This document shows, in pieces, positions 4,522-5,241 of a stretch of 5,241 nt of DNA; positions within the stretch are counted from its first letter, which is position 1; every line of letters starts with the position of its first letter. The translations under genes were made by a program, and so were the position numbers. Under the pieces are notes generated by a model that did not search any database, was not told where the DNA came from, and saw only the letters and a list, made by a program, of their open reading frames with translations. The stretch is from an uncultured Eubacteriales bacterium (GTDB taxonomy: Bacteria > Bacillota > Clostridia > Christensenellales > CAG-138): assembly GCA_902768995.1 (NCBI GenBank), contig CACXNN010000099.1, positions 1 to 5,241 on the forward strand, written 5' to 3'.

Positions 4522-5241
4522 ATGGGCAGCTACGTTCCTTCCACCCAGGAACAGCGGCAGGAGATGTTGCAAGCCATCGGGCTCAAGGCGTTCAAGGACC
4601 TGTATAAGGACGTGCCTGAGAGCATGTACCTGGACAGGCCCCTGGACCTGCCCGAGGGCCAGAGCGAGCTGGAGGTGAGCCGGGCTCTCAACGCCATGGC
4701 CCGCAAGAACAAGGTCTACGACGCCATCCTGCGGGGCGCCGGGGCCTACGACCACTACATCCCCAGCATCGTCAAGTACATCCCCGCCAAGGAGGAGTTC
4801 CTGACCGCCTACACGCCCTACCAGGCCGAGATGAGCCAGGGCGTGCTCACGGGCATGGACGTAAGTAACGCCTCCGTCTACGACGGGGCCACCGCCGCCG
4901 CCGAGGCCTGCGCCATGGCCCGGGATAGGAAGCGCCGCCTGACCCTGATCTCCGGCGCCGCCCATCCGGACGTGATCAATACCGTCCGCACCTATTGCTA
5001 CGGCACCAACGATGAAATCCGGGTCATTCCTGTGAAGGATGGTAAAACGGATATCGAGGCCCTGAAGGCCATGCTGACAGCGGAGGTCTCCGCCGTCTAC
5101 GTACAGCAGCCCAACTTCTACGGCCTCTTCGAGGACGCGGAGGCCATGGCCGCCCCCGTCCACGAGGCGGGCGCCCTCTACATCCTGGGCGTGAACCCCA
5201 TCGCTCTCGGGATCATGAAGACCCCCCGGGACATGGGCGCG
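4522..5241 (+). CDS. gcvPA: Glycine dehydrogenase (decarboxylating) subunit 1, GcvPA (5' part)
   Basis: The first 240 residues are present; the gene runs off the window end, whereas the family is about 440-450 residues. GcvPA and GcvPB form the split P protein that decarboxylates glycine with PLP and passes the aminomethyl group to GcvH. The PLP lysine is on GcvPB, outside the window. Motifs in order: YVPSTQEQRQEMLQAIG (4-20), GAGAYDHYIP (72-81), FLTAYTPYQAEMSQG (93-107), MDVSNASVYDGATAAAEA (112-129), SGAAHPD (144-150), VQQPNFYGLFED (194-205) and GVNPIALGIMKTP (223-235). Between SQGVL (105-109) and TGMDV (110-114) the family normally has about 13 more residues with a conserved FEYQT-type helix, and these are missing without a frameshift. 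The rest is well conserved, so this could be a real internal deletion, an allele of reduced activity, or an assembly or source-sequence error. Identity is certain; function is uncertain because of the gap. Confidence 0.93.
   Translation, partial: MGSYVPSTQEQRQEMLQAIGLKAFKDLYKDVPESMYLDRPLDLPEGQSELEVSRALNAMARKNKVYDAILRGAGAYDHYIPSIVKYIPAKEEFLTAYTPYQAEMSQGVLTGMDVSNASVYDGATAAAEACAMARDRKRRLTLISGAAHPDVINTVRTYCYGTNDEIRVIPVKDGKTDIEALKAMLTAEVSAVYVQQPNFYGLFEDAEAMAAPVHEAGALYILGVNPIALGIMKTPRDMGA

Noticed and set aside
4102..5163. A 353-codon open frame on the minus strand opposite gcvH and gcvPA.
   Set aside because: It has the same biased composition, no recognisable motifs, and covers two well-supported genes on the other strand.

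Overview
The window looks like chromosomal DNA from a GC-rich, low-complexity-promoter Firmicute. The best guess is a gut clostridium of the Oscillospiraceae (Flavonifractor/Lawsonibacter type). The reasons are strong AGGAGG ribosome binding sites, a TTG start, a TTGACA promoter, a tandem glycine riboswitch with an intrinsic terminator, a split glycine decarboxylase (GcvPA), and GC-rich genes separated by short AT-rich spacers. The genus is inference. All supported genes are on the plus strand.

Layout. Positions 2-208 are the 3' end of uvrA. Positions 209-373 are an AT-rich spacer holding two very regular hairpins. Positions 374-1123 encode a membrane-anchored YdcF/DUF218 protein. Positions 1124-1457 are a regulatory leader: a promoter (1128-1156), a tandem glycine riboswitch with a leader-linker kink-turn (1179-1365), and a terminator (1362-1402). 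Then come gcvT (1458-4115), gcvH (4141-4518) and the start of gcvPA (4522 to the window end). gcvPB would be expected next but lies outside the window.

How the genes work together. GcvPA/PB decarboxylates glycine and loads the aminomethyl group onto lipoyl-GcvH. GcvT transfers the one-carbon unit to tetrahydrofolate and releases ammonia. Here GcvT is fused in frame to a complete serine hydroxymethyltransferase-like module, which could combine that methylene-THF with a second glycine to make serine, or run the reverse. Glycine sensed by the leader RNA probably relieves termination and switches the operon on.

Main points for a second look: the 885-residue GcvT-SHMT fusion; an apparent in-frame loss of about 13 conserved residues in GcvPA at position 4848; a spacer element whose three arms fit a perfect 12-triplet pyrimidine triplex (303-346); a textbook kink-turn joining the two glycine aptamers; and small departures from consensus in aptamer 2 and in the SHMT active site. 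I did not find phage, transposon, CRISPR or defence genes.
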